The position numbers and the translations under genes were made by a program. A stretch of 63,749 bases of DNA from a virus, in the IMG/VR virus record IMGVR_UViG_3300030390_001703, positions 1-63,749 of that record. One strand, 5' to 3'. Positions 49,540 to 56,767 of the stretch are shown piece by piece. The stretch's first letter is position 1, and each line of letters starts with the position of its first letter. A model generated the notes under the pieces. The model saw only the letters and a list, made by a program, of their open reading frames with translations, was not told the origin of the DNA and did no database searches.

Positions 49540-49760
49540 TATTCAAACACTCCATGTAGTATCACGCAAGGAACAGGATAGTTCTTGCTGGATTGTAGCA
49601 GGATCGAGCGTTCTATATTTCTTGAATTGAGGTACTCATCAAGAAGCTGAAGCATAGAGCCTAACTTAGACTTGGTATCGGGGAAGAATTGTATTGTAAG
49701 TCCTAACTCACTTGCAGTAGGATGAACCACTATTCGACCGTATTTAGTAAAGTCAATCAT
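49539..49760 (-). CDS. Hypothetical protein next to helicase
   Basis: 73 residues from ATG 49760. The ribosome site GAGGTGA is encoded in the last codons of the helicase gene, and its stop overlaps the next gene by one base. Alpha/beta (FTKYGRIVVHPTASELGLTI). Unknown. Confidence 0.55.
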   Translation of the reverse strand: MIDFTKYGRIVVHPTASELGLTIQFFPDTKSKLGSMLQLLDEYLNSRNIERSILLQSSKNYPVPCVILHGVFE

Positions 49761-51075
49761 CGTACTCACCTCCCCAGGGCAAAGGTTGGCGTTCTTCGCC
49801 CACCTTGAATGCGCCTATACGACAAGTGATTCCTCTTCGGCCACGACCTGTCTTCTCTGGTTTGTATTCCATGTACCAATCTTGAGGATCAAGATTCTCT
49901 TCAACCCAACGCTTCGCTGCTTGATAGTCACCGTTAGTTATCATGCGTGAAATCTCTTTGAGCAGGTCGGACTTGGTGAGGTCTTGACCCCAATAGGTGT
50001 CTTTGATGAGTCGAAGGTTTGCGTCCATGACGTCACGCCTCATGCGTAGCGAGTCGTTAAGAAGACGCTCAAGACCTTTCGACCAATTCACCATAAGAAC
50101 CCCACCGACCCATTGAGGCTGCATCATAGCAAACCCAATAGCAAGACGACGGAACAGATCGCTCTCGAAGTTGCGAACGGCAGGTTGCTCAATCCATTCA
50201 GCCAGCCTGTCATCAAATATGACTCCGCTAATTGGCTTCTCCATCACATCTTTCTGTCGAATGATTAACCACTCTTTGATTGCCATAGCACGACGAGCAA
50301 GATCGGCTCGCTCATCGGATTTCATTCTGGCTTGCGCTGCCTGGGATTTCTTGTATAGTAGCTCCTTGTGCTTACTCATAGCAATTTGAATAATGAAGAA
50401 TCGTCGGTCAAGACCGGACTCAAGCTCAAGTCGAGCTGGTTGAGTCCCTCCCCATACAGTGTATCGGGTGGTGTACCTTACCCATCCGTTTCTCATGGCC
50501 TTGTTGACCCTACCACTGTCTGTCGAGGTAAGAAGTCCGTTTGTCATGTCGGTGCTGTGGTCTTTACGACCGCTGATCCATAGCGAACTCATCTCTTCAA
50601 AAGCTAAGAAACCACCACACATTTCCCTGGCGAGAGGTCGCCCTACAATGTTACCGTCTTCATCGACAGAGCCGAACATACCGGCTTCTGTGATCGAGTT
50701 AGGTCCGAGCATGGTGTTGAATCCAATGCCTTTGTGAGCATCGTTCGAGTGAAGAAGTCCTGTGCCTTCTGCCAAGAACAGGTCAATGAGAGCATTCTTT
50801 CCAGAACCCTTCTCACCCTCCATGAGTATGTGAATGCGAGTGTCTGGTATGTGTGACATAGGCGTATAGAACGGCATACGGTTGTGGCGAAGGGGGCATA
50901 GGTCGATGGTGAACTCTGCCATTGGGTCAGCAGGATCGAAGTCGCATCGTGAGCAGCGGTTCGATGTATTGAACAAGTGTGCGCCTATCGAGCAGATGAA
51001 GATAGGTATTTTATCCTCAACATCGACGTAGTGATTGTCAAGTGCGAACTCTGTAATGGCGTTGAATATGTTCAT
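49753..51075 (-). CDS. MCM-like AAA+ replicative helicase
   Basis: 440 residues. Near residues 27-60 a Cys cluster (CSRCDFDP) suggests zinc. AAA+ core: Walker A MEGEKGSGKNALIDLF near 84-99, Walker B GGFLAFEEMSSLW near 155-167, the hairpin-type block GRVNKAMRNGWVRYTTRYT and the sensor/finger region WGGTQPARLELESGLDRRFF near 210-229. The C-terminus is helical, winged-helix-like. It is the only candidate replicative helicase. Promoter copy 5 and GGAGGC precede the ATG. The non-coding segment upstream may be the origin it acts on. Confidence 0.72.
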   Translation of the reverse strand: MNIFNAITEFALDNHYVDVEDKIPIFICSIGAHLFNTSNRCSRCDFDPADPMAEFTIDLCPLRHNRMPFYTPMSHIPDTRIHILMEGEKGSGKNALIDLFLAEGTGLLHSNDAHKGIGFNTMLGPNSITEAGMFGSVDEDGNIVGRPLAREMCGGFLAFEEMSSLWISGRKDHSTDMTNGLLTSTDSGRVNKAMRNGWVRYTTRYTVWGGTQPARLELESGLDRRFFIIQIAMSKHKELLYKKSQAAQARMKSDERADLARRAMAIKEWLIIRQKDVMEKPISGVIFDDRLAEWIEQPAVRNFESDLFRRLAIGFAMMQPQWVGGVLMVNWSKGLERLLNDSLRMRRDVMDANLRLIKDTYWGQDLTKSDLLKEISRMITNGDYQAAKRWVEENLDPQDWYMEYKPEKTGRGRRGITCRIGAFKVGEERQPLPWGGEYDD

Positions 51076-51108
51076 GGTCGGTTGCCTCCGTCTGTCCGAG
51101 TGAAGACT

Positions 51109-51132
51109 CCTTGATAAGCATTCTTACAATTG
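51109..51132 (-). promoter_or_regulatory. Replication-class promoter, copy 5
   Basis: Minus-strand TTGTAAGAATGCTTATCAAG matches the family, with a weaker TATA part (CTTATCAA). It is about 40 bases before the helicase ATG, so a leader of about 15 bases with GGAGGC is predicted. Confidence 0.65.
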
Positions 51133-51217
51133 TCCTTACTTTTGTTAGCATTGATATATCGCAGCCGTGTATGCAGGTATGGATCAAGTGTTGACCCACC
51201 CAAATTATTTCTTTTTG

Positions 51218-51241
51218 TTCTTTCAGTGTTTCCAGAAAGAA
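51218..51241. repeat. Hairpin A (TTCTTTC/GAAAGAA)
   Basis: A perfect 7-bp inverted repeat, TTCTTTC at 51218-51224 and GAAAGAA at 51235-51241, with a 10-base loop containing TGTTTCC. It shares its arms with hairpin B. Confidence 0.7.
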
Positions 51242-51411
51242 TAAATCGAGGCGACGTAGCTCGGTTTTGTTGAATTGTTTTATTTCGTGTATAAGTGTAA
51301 ATGAGTATAATAGTAAGAGATAGATAAGGGAGAGAGAGGTATGTATCAACCTCAATATCTCTTTGAAGGAATAAAAGAATTAGTCGATCCATAGCGCAGC
51401 ACCTCGGTTTT

Positions 51412-51437
51412 ATTCTTTCAGTTGGAGCTGAAAGAAT
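51412..51437. repeat. Hairpin B (ATTCTTTCAG/CTGAAAGAAT)
   Basis: A perfect 10-bp inverted repeat at 51412-51421 and 51428-51437 with a TTGGAG loop. It lies directly after the 51447-52226 gene's stop in the direction of minus-strand transcription, so it could also terminate that operon. Confidence 0.8.
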
Positions 51438-51446
51438 TAGAAACAA

Positions 51447-52226
51447 TTAGTCTTGATGTCCTCGCATGAACAACTCGAACTCTTTCATCATGCTCTCGGA
51501 ACTTCGCATTGTGCGATCCTCGGCCTTAGAAGGTGGGTATAAGCGACCTTCTGCCTTCTTGGTAGCGAGTAGGTGCTTGTCAATAACAGAGGCCAAACCA
51601 GCGGGCCAACCGACTCCTTTTCTTACGGTGTCTGCGGGGAGAGGTCGCACGTTGTTACCATGCTCATTCTTGAATACTGCACCGACAACTAACTGTGTGC
51701 CGAGATCGTGTATGTGTATGCAACCATTGATGAGAACACAAGGAACTTCGTGCTTGCCTTGACTATCTCGCCAATTCCCAGGGATAACTAAGCCGTTGTA
51801 TCGGTCAGCGATAGCTACACAGTCTGGAGCTTTGAGTCCACTGTTCGCCGTGATAATCACCGCACCAGGCTTTTCCCAAACCCCATCAACTGTTGAGAAA
51901 GGATCAGCAACTTCACCAAGCATGATTGAGATGTAGGGTGTGTTCGACTCATCAAAGAATGAGTTCAAGTCGTGGAGGAACTCATGAGGTTCAGCCTGTA
52001 AAAAATTGTTCACAGGAGTTCGAGGGAGAGGATCGTTCGGGAACAGTGCATCAAGCAAAGACCAGAACATTTTACGTCCATTGACCATGACCTCAAGCTC
52101 ACCGATCATCAATCGGAGGTATGGTTCTTGCACCCTGTTTTTGTATTGGTTGAGCTGGGTGGGGTTGATCCTTTCGCATGATAATTTACCTGGCTCGATA
52201 TGCAGCCAATCTCCAACCTCAATCAT
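51447..52226 (-). CDS. Unassigned 259-residue protein
   Basis: 259 residues. The ATG overlaps the stop of the Cys-rich gene upstream (ATGA). It has helical N-terminal and C-terminal parts and a beta-rich middle (GAVIITANSGLKAPDCVAIA, HEVPCVLINGCIHIHDLGTQ). No catalytic pattern is recognised. It lies directly beside the candidate origin as the last gene of its operon. It could be an origin-binding or packaging-related protein, but that is a guess. Confidence 0.6.
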   Translation of the reverse strand: MIEVGDWLHIEPGKLSCERINPTQLNQYKNRVQEPYLRLMIGELEVMVNGRKMFWSLLDALFPNDPLPRTPVNNFLQAEPHEFLHDLNSFFDESNTPYISIMLGEVADPFSTVDGVWEKPGAVIITANSGLKAPDCVAIADRYNGLVIPGNWRDSQGKHEVPCVLINGCIHIHDLGTQLVVGAVFKNEHGNNVRPLPADTVRKGVGWPAGLASVIDKHLLATKKAEGRLYPPSKAEDRTMRSSESMMKEFELFMRGHQD

Positions 52227-52432
52227 GAGGCATCACCATTTGAGGGGCAGTCGCAACCACAAGACCAGCATTGACCGCATGATCCAGAGCAAGTATCGCA
52301 GGGAAAGTTCATCACAGAACAAGCCTTGCAGCGTTCACTTTTAACTGTATAGTGTGGGTCGTCATCCATGTCTGGATAGCCACAGTTCGGGCAGTAGGTA
52401 TCACCACAGGCGCACCTATCATCTTTTATCAT
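52223..52432 (-). CDS. Very Cys-rich zinc protein
   Basis: 69 residues with 15 cysteines, including CACGDTYCPNCG, CKACSV, CDTCSGSCGQCWSCGCDCP. Probably several zinc ions in tandem knuckles, in a style similar to the other mini-zinc proteins. The ribosome site AAGGAGG lies inside the end of the previous gene. Function unknown. Confidence 0.65.
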   Translation of the reverse strand: MIKDDRCACGDTYCPNCGYPDMDDDPHYTVKSERCKACSVMNFPCDTCSGSCGQCWSCGCDCPSNGDAS

Positions 52433-52536
52433 TGAGAGTCCTCCTTACATTCGGGGCATTCTTCACATTGAAGATAGGACAGAGGGTGACTGTCCCAAGC
52501 ACAATACTCACAAACAAATGGTATAATTTCTGTCAT
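52429..52536 (-). CDS. 35-residue zinc-knuckle protein
   Basis: 35 codons plus stop, with ATGA overlaps on both sides and GGAGGAATT before the ATG. CEYC (9-12) and CEECPEC (24-30) give a zinc knuckle. The codons for KEDS near its end also encode the ribosome site of the next gene. Confidence 0.7.
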   Translation of the reverse strand: MTEIIPFVCEYCAWDSHPLSYLQCEECPECKEDSQ

Positions 52537-52748
52537 TCCAATTCCTCCAGATGTTTCTTCACGCTATCGCTTATCCGAATCATGTCGGGGATCATCACGA
52601 AGCGAGCATAGATGTGACCGCAGGTGATACTCGGCCCGATGATTTTGTTCCCGTTTGGCAGGAACATTTCAATGACTTCATCCCATACGAGAACGTCTTC
52701 AATCGTGATTTGAACTTCTGATCCAATGTCTTTTTCTGTGTATGTCAT
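52533..52748 (-). CDS. Hypothetical beta-rich protein
   Basis: 71 residues, with overlaps on both sides (ATGA). Starts MTYTEKDIGSEVQITIEDVL. Mostly beta, ending in a charged helix (DSVKKHLEELE). No family recognised. Confidence 0.55.
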   Translation of the reverse strand: MTYTEKDIGSEVQITIEDVLVWDEVIEMFLPNGNKIIGPSITCGHIYARFVMIPDMIRISDSVKKHLEELE

Positions 52749-53104
52749 TCTTGTTCAACCTCCTGTAAGAGAGCAAGAAGCACAGCAATTTTCTGGTGCT
52801 TCGGTAAGTCTTCCATCTGTGCATACGCAGCCATTTGAACATAGTTAATGCACGTATCTGGCTCGACACATGAGGAGCAAGGTGGGGGAGGGTCGGAAAG
52901 CAACCCGACCAAAGGAGAAACGACCCCCGCCCCGTTTGACTGTTGAGATTCCTCTTTATCAAGGAATGCTCTGCGTAGCTTTTTAAGCTGATAACTTATG
53001 ACTTGTCTGCTTACATCAAGATAGAATGCTATGTCCCCTTGCTGAAGCCCATGACTTCGCAAGTATCGAACTGCCAGAAGCTGCGTTGAAGTGAGCTTGG
53101 TCAT
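52745..53104 (-). CDS. HTH regulator with Cys motif
   Basis: 119 residues. Residues 5-45 (STQLLAVRYLRSHGLQQGDI, then DVSRQVISYQLKKLRRAFL) are a clear LuxR/sigma4-type helix-turn-helix. A Pro-rich linker with CSSC...C follows, then a helical end. It is a probable transcription regulator near the head of the small-gene operon. Confidence 0.72.
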   Translation of the reverse strand: MTKLTSTQLLAVRYLRSHGLQQGDIAFYLDVSRQVISYQLKKLRRAFLDKEESQQSNGAGVVSPLVGLLSDPPPPCSSCVEPDTCINYVQMAAYAQMEDLPKHQKIAVLLALLQEVEQE

Positions 53105-53283
53105 TGTTTCACCACCATAAACCAGGCATTGAAGCGGTCTTGATCCAGCCAGCGAGTTGCCAGGTATGCATCAAGAACAACATATTTGAATCGTTGAATA
53201 CCACCTTCACGCTTGATAGCTGTTAGCTTCACGTGAACATCTGGCATGACCCGATAGGCGAATGTTGATCCTATCAAGCTCAT
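53101..53283 (-). CDS. Small basic protein
   Basis: 60 residues, ATGA overlaps both ends. Alpha/beta, basic (VHVKLTAIKREGGIQRFKYV). Unknown. Confidence 0.5.
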   Translation of the reverse strand: MSLIGSTFAYRVMPDVHVKLTAIKREGGIQRFKYVVLDAYLATRWLDQDRFNAWFMVVKQ

Positions 53284-53480
53284 TGGACTCCCTCATCAAA
53301 GCATGGCAAGTGACCATGAGTATCTTCTTTGCGCTGCCTATGCACTTCTGCAACATCAGCGAATAATTCCGGTCGGTCATGTATGAACAGACCTCTTATT
53401 CGAGCGTCTTCCAGAAGGCAAATCATGTCACGAAGCCTTCGGATTTCCTCATGTGCTTTGTGTAGTGTTGCTGGCATCAT
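53280..53480 (-). CDS. Small helical protein
   Basis: 66 residues, ATGA overlaps both ends. The N-terminal helix (ATLHKAHEEIRRLRDMICLL) may form a coiled coil. Unknown. Confidence 0.5.
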   Translation of the reverse strand: MMPATLHKAHEEIRRLRDMICLLEDARIRGLFIHDRPELFADVAEVHRQRKEDTHGHLPCFDEGVQ

Positions 53481-53773
53481 TCGTCCATCACCTTGTTGAG
53501 AAGTTCTGTTTGGGTCTTTGCTCTTTCACGGTGAAGCTCCAGACTTGCTGCCTCATCAATCAAGAAGTTAAGCTTCGCTCGCTTGGTGTCGTCAATGCTG
53601 CACCAGAACTTGAACGGTGAAGCACCGAACTCACGGAACTTACCCATGACATATTCGTGGCCGTGTTCCATGAAGTCAAGATCACGCTTGAACTTTTCAA
53701 AGTTCATGCCGTTATATAACAAACGAATACCTTTGAAGACTTCATCAGCAGAGAAGTAAAGAGTATCAGTCAT
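53477..53773 (-). CDS. Small helical protein
   Basis: 98 residues, ATGA overlaps both ends. Helical, with aromatic clusters (YNGMNFEKFKRDLDFMEHGH) and a helical C-terminus (LELHRERAKTQTELLNKVMD). GAGGTGATTGA precedes the ATG, encoded in the end of the previous micro-gene. Unknown. Confidence 0.55.
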   Translation of the reverse strand: MTDTLYFSADEVFKGIRLLYNGMNFEKFKRDLDFMEHGHEYVMGKFREFGASPFKFWCSIDDTKRAKLNFLIDEAASLELHRERAKTQTELLNKVMDE

Positions 53774-53856
53774 TCAATCACCTCGTTGATCCATGCCATA
53801 AGCACAGGGAAGCCAATCATATACACCAGGAACAAAGCGAAGTATGCGACGTTCAT
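53770..53856 (-). CDS. 28-residue single-pass membrane micro-protein
   Basis: 28 codons plus stop between two ATGA overlaps. Almost the whole peptide is one membrane segment (YFALFLVYMIGFPVLMAW), ending INEVIE. Those last codons also encode GAGGTGATTGA, the next gene's ribosome site. Small viral membrane peptides often disturb or regulate the host membrane. Position in a strictly overlapping chain supports translation. Confidence 0.6.
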   Translation of the reverse strand: MNVAYFALFLVYMIGFPVLMAWINEVIE

Positions 53857-53987
53857 TGGGATGCCTCCTTTGCTTGAAGGGTTTTCTGCCACAGAGCCAA
53901 GTTCATTTGAGGCTTGCCGTCTGTGTATTCCCAGAAGATGTGCGTTTCGGTTTCATCAACAAAAACCAATTCGTAGTCCTTGCTCAT
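53853..53987 (-). CDS. 44-residue protein
   Basis: 44 codons plus stop, ATGA overlaps both ends. Alpha/beta (MSKDYELVFVDETETHIFWE, later LALWQKTLQAKEASQ). AAAGGAGGCATCCC inside its end forms the next ribosome site. Unknown. Confidence 0.55.
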   Translation of the reverse strand: MSKDYELVFVDETETHIFWEYTDGKPQMNLALWQKTLQAKEASQ

Positions 53988-54124
53988 AGGTGTTCACCTC
54001 TCATTCGTGCAGGTAATACTCTCGTCATATTGCATTTATCGCAAGCATATCCACCTTGACACAGGGTATGCCCCGTTGCTTCAAATGTCCCTTGACATAA
54101 CTTGCACTTGTATGAAGAACTCAT
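53984..54124 (-). CDS. 46-residue zinc-ribbon protein
   Basis: 46 codons plus stop, ATGA overlaps both ends. CKLC (7-10), C (22) and CDKC (28-31) form a ribbon; the tail encodes the next AGAGGTGAACA ribosome site. Unknown. Confidence 0.65.
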   Translation of the reverse strand: MSSSYKCKLCQGTFEATGHTLCQGGYACDKCNMTRVLPARMRGEHL

Positions 54125-54330
54125 GCAATCAGCTCCTTAGCGAAGGCGATAGATGCCGAGAAGTCAAACGGATGATTGTTATACATCTCCAGAGTCTTGA
54201 TGATGGTTCGCACATGGTCGAAGTTGTATTGATCCTCATCGGTTTCTCCATCAGCAAGGCTTTGAACCTGGTCTAATTGAAGGCGTTGAAGGGCTTTAAC
54301 GACAATTATAAGGTCATCCAAGCCAATCAT
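54121..54330 (-). CDS. Small helical protein
   Basis: 69 residues, ATGA overlaps both ends. Helical repeats (LDDLIIVVKALQRLQLDQVQ) and an acidic centre. Unknown. Confidence 0.5.
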   Translation of the reverse strand: MIGLDDLIIVVKALQRLQLDQVQSLADGETDEDQYNFDHVRTIIKTLEMYNNHPFDFSASIAFAKELIA

Positions 54331-55001
54331 TCTTCTTCACGCTCCTCTTTTCCGGTGAGTAGTGAGCGCATGAGTTCTGGATCGCATTGAGCTTCACGCT
54401 CTGCACCCATGATAACCTCGCAGTCAATGTCGAGGTCGCCTTCGGTGAAGCCAGCAGCCTTGAGAGCGTCACGAACCTTCTTGACTACCCTTTGAACCCA
54501 CACGTCAATTTGGTGGCTTGCTACGTCGTCTTTGCGCTGGCCTTCAATTTTAAGAGTCAAGAGTCTGGAAGAACGGTTAAGTTCAACCGTAGCATCAGCT
54601 CCATTTACCTTGAGTTGTAAGTCGCTCCACATGGTTGATCCATCGGCAGCAGTTCCATGTGAGAAGCGGATAGGAACGCCCATGTAAGGCACATCTGGAA
54701 CGGCTGATTGTTCTTTTTCAACGATGCCAACTTCAAGACCATGCTTTTCAGCCAGGGCAAGAATCCAATCGGCTTCAGCTGTCGTGAGTCCAGAAGGTAA
54801 CTCTTCACCTTCAACAAAGTTCGTCGTCGCTTTGAATGTCAGTTCTTCAAGGTTGTTTGTTTTACCTGTCAAGTCCCACATGATACCATGTTCGGCCATG
54901 ATTTTCTTAGCGTTAGGATCATGGGTTCCTTGTAGCAGCCCTCTTACTGTGACTGTCTTTCTGGCGTATCGGCTCGTTTCAATTTCTTTTTGGTCGGACA
55001 T
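54327..55001 (-). CDS. Unassigned 224-residue protein behind a small-gene promoter
   Basis: 224 residues, the largest in its operon. It has an alpha/beta N-terminal part (TVTVRGLLQGTHDPNAKKIM), a beta-rich middle and a C-terminal helical domain with DVWVQRVVKKVRDALKAAGF and an acidic end. It sits directly behind the promoter at 55034-55056 with AAGGAGAG before the ATG, so it should be strongly expressed. No family recognised. Candidate for a key host-interaction protein. Confidence 0.6.
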   Translation of the reverse strand: MSDQKEIETSRYARKTVTVRGLLQGTHDPNAKKIMAEHGIMWDLTGKTNNLEELTFKATTNFVEGEELPSGLTTAEADWILALAEKHGLEVGIVEKEQSAVPDVPYMGVPIRFSHGTAADGSTMWSDLQLKVNGADATVELNRSSRLLTLKIEGQRKDDVASHQIDVWVQRVVKKVRDALKAAGFTEGDLDIDCEVIMGAEREAQCDPELMRSLLTGKEEREEE

Positions 55002-55002
55002 T

Positions 55003-55227
55003 TTAGTTCTCTCCTTTTGGGGTGTGGTTAGTGCTTACACTATCTTCTATATCAAGAGTGCTGTTGAATAGGTGCTGATTTTCAGCTATTTGTTCGTCGG
55101 TCATGATCTCGAAAGCTGTCGAAAGCTGCGCCTCAAGCTCATGGATTCGTTGCTTCAGAGTAGCTATTTTAGCATATCGAAGTTCAAGCCTGGATTTCCA
55201 GAACTCGTTTCCTAATTGAACGCTCAT
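55003..55227 (-). CDS. Small coiled-coil protein
   Basis: 74 residues. A heptad helix (IATLKQRIHELEAQLSTAFE) fills the middle. Its 3' end contains the promoter at 55034-55056. It is one base away from the next gene's start. Unknown. Confidence 0.5.
   Translation of the reverse strand: MSVQLGNEFWKSRLELRYAKIATLKQRIHELEAQLSTAFEIMTDEQIAENQHLFNSTLDIEDSVSTNHTPKGEN
55034..55056 (-). promoter_or_regulatory. Small-gene-class promoter, copy 1
   Basis: Minus-strand CTTGATATAGAAGATAGTG, then TAAG. The TATA centre is about 50 bases before ATG 55001, so the predicted leader is about 25 bases and carries AAGGAGAG. Two near-copies occur at 56 and 58 kb in the same position relative to genes. Confidence 0.75.
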
Positions 55228-55463
55228 TCAAACACCACCTGTTCAAGAAAGAACTCGCCTTCATTGGTTTCAAAATTGGTGATGCAATTGCTCGCCAAGA
55301 ACTCCTTGATTGAATCGTAGTATGTTTGATCTTTGAGGTATGTTTTGATTTTCCCTCGCAGGTATTTTTCTGCATCAGCGAATCGCTTGAAGAACGTCAA
55401 AGGAGGTGAGCATTTTTGAGAATAGCCAGAGCCAGCCGTTTCAATAACAATCCAACGCTTCAT
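55224..55463 (-). CDS. Hypothetical protein
   Basis: 79 residues from ATG 55463, which overlaps the previous -VSA stop (GCATGA). Alpha/beta (RWIVIETAGSGYSQKCSPPL, ending FFLEQVVFE). Part of the chain of -VSA cassettes. Unknown. Confidence 0.55.
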   Translation of the reverse strand: MKRWIVIETAGSGYSQKCSPPLTFFKRFADAEKYLRGKIKTYLKDQTYYDSIKEFLASNCITNFETNEGEFFLEQVVFE

Positions 55464-55792
55464 GCGCTCACCTCGTTGTTTCGGTCGTTGACGCACCAGG
55501 AACAAACATACCACTCGACATTCATTTTGTCGATGGTTTCTTTTTCTGGACACTTTTGATATTCTTTTGGATCGTGAACTTCGTACATCATCACGTAGGG
55601 TTGGGGTTCCTCGCAGCAGTCGCAGAAGCTCCCGCCACCATGACCAAAGGCAAGCTCTTTGAGAAGCCAAAGCTGGCGAGGTGTAAAATCAGCTTTTTCA
55701 TTGAAGTCGTGTGTGGAAAGGGCGAGAATATCAATCAATTCATCATAGAGTGTGGTGCGCTCTTCAGCTCCGGTCAAATCCCAGAGAGTCAT
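55460..55792 (-). CDS. Zinc protein ending in -VSA cassette
   Basis: 110 residues. CDCCEEP near 57-63 and C..C...C (CPEK..CSWC) form a zinc site; the rest is helical. It ends NEVSA, whose codons contain the GAGGTGAGC ribosome site and overlap the next ATG. Unknown. Confidence 0.6.
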   Translation of the reverse strand: MTLWDLTGAEERTTLYDELIDILALSTHDFNEKADFTPRQLWLLKELAFGHGGGSFCDCCEEPQPYVMMYEVHDPKEYQKCPEKETIDKMNVEWYVCSWCVNDRNNEVSA

Positions 55793-56088
55793 TCAACCAC
55801 CTCCATTTGAAGGATCACAATGACTTGAGATTGGTCGTATGAATCGCTGCGGTATCGAATGTGCATCTCATAATCTGGTGCGAGCATAAGGTCTAATTTA
55901 TGAAGGTCGTTTGAAAGCGAGGTGCTTTGGGTCATATACAATTTGAGGGTATGTCCTGCGTCGAGGATGCTTGTGATCTGCCTCATGTAAGAATTGACAT
56001 TCTTACCGAAGAATGAGAAGTCATTCATACTCATGTGCAATCGTGCTTCTGGGTTCGGGTTTTTTGGGGTCGGGTTGTTTTTAGGCAT
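55789..56088 (-). CDS. Hypothetical protein behind a small-gene promoter
   Basis: 99 residues. Asn/Pro-rich start (MPKNNPTPKNPNPEARLH), then alpha/beta (ISFFGK..YMRQITSILDAG, ending with strands EMHIRYRSDSYDQSQVIVIL). ACAGGAGAG precedes the ATG and the promoter at 56113-56136 lies just upstream. Unknown. Confidence 0.55.
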   Translation of the reverse strand: MPKNNPTPKNPNPEARLHMSMNDFSFFGKNVNSYMRQITSILDAGHTLKLYMTQSTSLSNDLHKLDLMLAPDYEMHIRYRSDSYDQSQVIVILQMEVVE

Positions 56089-56267
56089 TTTTTTTCTCTC
56101 CTGTATTTTAGTCTAAGCACTATTTTCTATAAGAAGCTTTTGTTTGGAAGGGTGTTTAACTGCGCTGGCCTGGAAAAAGCTGAAAAAGCTGTTCTCGAAA
56201 GAAGGATCAAGGAGCTGAAGCAATAGCAAGCTCGATAATTTAGCTAAAAAAGCACGTTGATTGGACG
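56089..56267. other. 179-base non-coding spacer with repeat modules
   Basis: It contains promoter copy 2 and the shared modules TGCGCTGGCC (56161-56170), CTCGAAAGAAGGATCAAGG and GGAGCTGAAG (56211-56220). The downstream part (AAGCACGTTGATT...GACGTC) also recurs, rearranged, near 58505. No gene is seen. Confidence 0.6.
56113..56136 (-). promoter_or_regulatory. Small-gene-class promoter, copy 2
   Basis: Minus-strand CTTCTTATAGAAAATAGTG aligns to the copies at 55 and 58 kb. The TATA centre is about 42 bases before ATG 56088; predicted leader about 17 bases with AGGAGAG. Confidence 0.72.
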
Positions 56268-56546
56268 TCATGCGACCACCCAATAATCGTGAGGATCACC
56301 CTTGACAATCGGACAGAGGCCACAACCTGGCGACCAACTGCACCTATACGGTATGAATAGGATGACCTTTCTCTTCGAGCCTCGCCCACGATAGACGGGA
56401 AACCAAAGCGAGATGCCAGCGTCGGCCATCATCCGAGGGGTGCGTGAAGTCGTGGAGTCCCAAACCGCACCGGCAGCCTTGAGGGTTTGACGGTTCTCTT
56501 TGTGCCTCGCCCAAGCTTGAGGATCAGGGGAATAGGTGCGGCTCAT
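56268..56546 (-). CDS. Basic Cys-containing protein
   Basis: 92 residues from ATG 56546, overlapping the previous -VSA stop; GGTGAGCGC precedes it. Basic, with an aromatic beta-rich end (RKVILFIPYRCSWSPGCGLC) and several Cys. Last gene before a non-coding spacer. Unknown. Confidence 0.5.
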   Translation of the reverse strand: MSRTYSPDPQAWARHKENRQTLKAAGAVWDSTTSRTPRMMADAGISLWFPVYRGRGSKRKVILFIPYRCSWSPGCGLCPIVKGDPHDYWVVA

Positions 56547-56767
56547 GCGCTCACCCTGCGGTCGTGGCCTATGGCAGCGTCCCAGATCGGGGTCATATCG
56601 TCGTCCCAGGGGTCTTTCAATCCCCAAGCCGCTGCCACCTGTTCATTCAAGTGCATATCGTCGTAAGTATCGTCTGGATGAAACCACCCATACCTACTCC
56701 AATGCTTCCAGAAAGCCACCGCTTCTTCAACGGTGGTCGGCGTCATGGTTGCAGGTTCAAAGGTCAT
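56543..56767 (-). CDS. Small acidic helical protein ending in -VSA
   Basis: 74 residues, Trp/Asp-rich (FWKHWSRYGWFHPDDTYDDM, then WDDDMTPIWDAA). Ends RRVSA with the cassette. Preceded by GAGGTGATTGT. Unknown. Confidence 0.5.
   Translation of the reverse strand: MTFEPATMTPTTVEEAVAFWKHWSRYGWFHPDDTYDDMHLNEQVAAAWGLKDPWDDDMTPIWDAAIGHDRRVSA

Larger units (their letters stand above)
51076..51446. other. 371-base non-coding segment, candidate replication origin
   Basis: It holds promoter copy 5, two hairpins, two copies of CTCGGTTTT (about 51260-51268 and 51402-51410) and an AT-rich centre (about 51270-51400). TGGAAAC, the core of archaeal ORB origin boxes, occurs in the first hairpin on the minus strand. 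The segment abuts the helicase gene, a common origin site. Two frames cross it but have unconvincing composition. Origin function is inferred. Confidence 0.45.

Noticed and set aside
51150-51200. tRNA-like fold in the non-coding segment
   Set aside because: No acceptor stem, T-loop or anticodon pattern could be assembled.
51072-51446. 124- and 105-residue minus-strand frames across the helicase upstream region
   Set aside because: They run through hairpins and the promoter, have odd composition, and overlap the helicase start in other frames.
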